DNA from: Acidobacteriaceae bacterium
GTDB taxonomy: Bacteria > Acidobacteriota > Terriglobia > Terriglobales > Acidobacteriaceae
DNA: 6,848 nucleotides
Assembly (NCBI GenBank): GCA_009781125.1
Contig: WQYS01000127.1
Span: 1-6,848 of the forward strand
Direction of reading: 5' to 3'
A program made the position numbers and the translations under genes. This document shows, one piece after another, positions 5,904 through 6,848 of this stretch. The notes beneath the pieces were generated by a model. The model ran no database searches and had not been told where the DNA came from. It worked only from the letters and a program-made list of their open reading frames with translations. Every line of letters starts with the position of its first letter. Positions within the stretch are counted from its first letter, which is position 1.

Positions 5904-6013
5904 GAATTGTCATTCCGAGTGGAACGAGGAACCTGCTTTTTTTTTCGGCTGCCACGCATATCCACGGCGCGGGGAAAAAAGCAGGTCCCTCACTGCGTTC
6001 GGGATGACAATTC
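5904..6013. repeat. 110-bp dispersed-type inverted repeat (MITE/REP-like)
   Basis: Terminal arms GAATTGTCAT (5904-5913) and ATGACAATTC (6004-6013) are perfect inverted copies. The complementarity continues imperfectly through CCGAGTGGAACGAGGA and CCTCACTGCGTTCGGG, and ends with perfect inner arms ACCTGCTTTTTT (5931-5942) and AAAAAAGCAGGT (5975-5986) around a loop of about 32 nt. The whole element can fold into one long stem of about 39 bp with bulges. The GTCATTCCGAG...GAGGAA pattern resembles a non-coding repeat I recall as common between genes in Acidobacteriota and some other phyla. It contains no transposase. Transcripts would carry a long hairpin just upstream of the penicillin-binding protein gene, and the A/T tracts could make it a bidirectional terminator. 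Confidence 0.85.
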
Positions 6014-6022
6014 AAAAAGAAT

Positions 6023-6044
6023 ACAGTTGAAGGAAAACTGTTTT
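6023..6044 (+). terminator. Short A/T-rich hairpin with trailing T-run
   Basis: ACAGTT (6023-6028) pairs with AACTGT (6036-6041) around GAAGGAA and is followed by TTT (6042-6044). The stem has only two G-C pairs and so is weak. Since it lies about 60 nt before the next gene, it could also be part of that gene's leader. Confidence 0.25.
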
Positions 6045-6099
6045 AACGCTTCAGGTACAGGGACGGAAACAACCAGCCTCCGAATGCTATGCTGAAGCC

Positions 6100-6848
6100 G
6101 TGCCTGCGCGACGCGATCATGACGGAGTGACCGAACTTAGCCGCGAGCCGTCGTGGGGCAAAGTTCTTCGCCAGGCTGAACCGGAGCGGTTCGCCCTGCG
6201 GCTGACGCGCAGGCTTGCCTTCATCATTCTGCTCGCGCTGAGCGCGGTCTTCGGCGCCATGAGCGGGCTGATCGCCGTGTACTCCATCGACCTGCCGCAG
6301 ATCGAAGACCTCACGCGCTACCGCCCCGATACCACCACCGAGTTGCTCGACGTTCACGGGCGCGTCTTCGGCTCCTTTGCGCTGGAGCGGCGCGTGGTCG
6401 TGCCCTATAGCGATTTCCCGCCGATTCTCCAACAGGCCATCTTCGCCATCGAGGACAAGAGCTTCGAGAGCAACTGGGGCGTGAATCTGTTTCGCGCCGT
6501 GGGCGCGGCCTGGCGCGATATGCACTCCAGGGAGCGGGCGCAGGGAGCTTCGACCCTGACCATGCAACTGGCGCGCAACCTGTTTCTGTCGTCGGAGAAG
6601 ACCTACTCGCGCAAGGCGCAGGAGATTATCCTCTCCATGCAGATCGAGCGGCGCTTCACCAAGCAGCAGATCTTCGAGCTCTACGCCAATCAAATCTATC
6701 TGGGGCGCGGCACCTATGGCTTCGAAGCCGGTTCGCAGTATTACTTCAGCAAGCACGTGAAGGACCTGACGCTTCCGCAGGCGGCTCTGCTGGCCGCGCT
6801 GCCCAAGGGGCCCGAGTATTACTCGCCGGTGCGTTTTCCCGATCGCGC
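6100..6848 (+). CDS. Class A penicillin-binding protein, transglycosylase (GT51) part (3' end outside window)
   Basis: A bifunctional peptidoglycan synthase: the visible part is the glycan-polymerising domain, which uses lipid II at the outer face of the inner membrane. The frame is open from 6031 to the window edge with no stop. There is no in-frame ATG before the membrane segment, so start is GTG 6100 (chosen, longest) or GTG 6127; neither has a strong ribosome site. Layout from 6100: cytoplasmic tail (1-38), transmembrane helix (about 39-61), then GT51 motifs. Motif 1 is EDKSFESNWGVN (catalytic Glu118, codon 6451-6453). Motif 2 is QGASTLTMQLARN (6541-6579). Motif 3 is RKAQE (6610-6624). 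Motif 4 is KQQIFELYAN (6661-6690), followed by YLGRGTYGFEAGSQYYF. Motifs 1 and 2 deviate from EDxxFxxHxGxD and QGGSTITQQL. A full protein would be about 700-850 residues with a C-terminal transpeptidase domain, not visible here. Confidence 0.93.
   Translation, partial: MPARRDHDGVTELSREPSWGKVLRQAEPERFALRLTRRLAFIILLALSAVFGAMSGLIAVYSIDLPQIEDLTRYRPDTTTELLDVHGRVFGSFALERRVVVPYSDFPPILQQAIFAIEDKSFESNWGVNLFRAVGAAWRDMHSRERAQGASTLTMQLARNLFLSSEKTYSRKAQEIILSMQIERRFTKQQIFELYANQIYLGRGTYGFEAGSQYYFSKHVKDLTLPQAALLAALPKGPEYYSPVRFPDR

Noticed and set aside
5907..6095. 62-codon plus-strand ORF starting MSFRVERGTCFFF
   Set aside because: It is encoded mostly by the 110-bp inverted repeat; similar spurious peptides arise wherever this repeat type occurs. 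It has no supporting ribosome site.
6119..6130. Three-codon mini-ORF ATG ACG GAG TGA overlapping the alternative GTG at 6127
   Set aside because: Too short to judge, and it has no ribosome site. If the penicillin-binding protein starts at GTG 6100 it is simply out-of-frame coding sequence.
6043..6756. 237-codon minus-strand ORF opposite the penicillin-binding protein
   Set aside because: The plus strand carries unmistakable GT51 motifs across this span, so the minus frame is a GC-rich antisense shadow.

Overview
The window is about 60% GC, densely coded, and reads like a soil Acidobacteriota genome, most likely class Terriglobia. Three things suggest this: the protein style, especially a degenerate S41 protease-like protein; a Tat-exported glycosidase; and two kinds of dispersed palindromic repeat that I associate with that group. 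The taxonomic call is inference from memory, not a search. A CMP-Kdo synthetase shows that the cell makes Kdo-containing lipopolysaccharide, so it is Gram-negative.

Layout, left to right. Bases 1-1231 hold the 3' part of a phosphoglucomutase/phosphomannomutase-family gene (+). Its stop overlaps by 4 nt the GTG start of a HAD-IA phosphatase (+, 1228-1905), so the two look translationally coupled. A 192-bp composite inverted repeat (about 1914-2105) fills the gap to the convergent kdsB gene (-, 2117-2866). A CAT-anticodon tRNA, probably elongator Met (+, 2939-3015), follows. Next are a membrane-anchored PDZ/S41 tail-specific-protease-like protein (+, 3122 or 3089 to 4378), a Tat-signal clan GH-A glycoside hydrolase (+, 4535-5875), a second inverted-repeat element (5904-6013), and the 5' part of a class A penicillin-binding protein (+, from 6100 off the right edge).

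Functional links are loose. The mutase, the HAD phosphatase and KdsB act on sugar phosphates or activated sugars that feed glycan and envelope synthesis. The S41-like protein, the glycosidase and the penicillin-binding protein act at or beyond the inner membrane. Only the mutase-HAD pair shows clear operon structure. The other genes are separated by gaps, hairpins or repeats and are probably expressed independently.

The main observation is that the S41 protein keeps the family fold signatures but has Gly and Glu where the catalytic Ser and Lys should be. It is therefore predicted to be a non-proteolytic pseudopeptidase. I see no CRISPR array, phage, integrase or defence system, and no clearly new multi-gene system.
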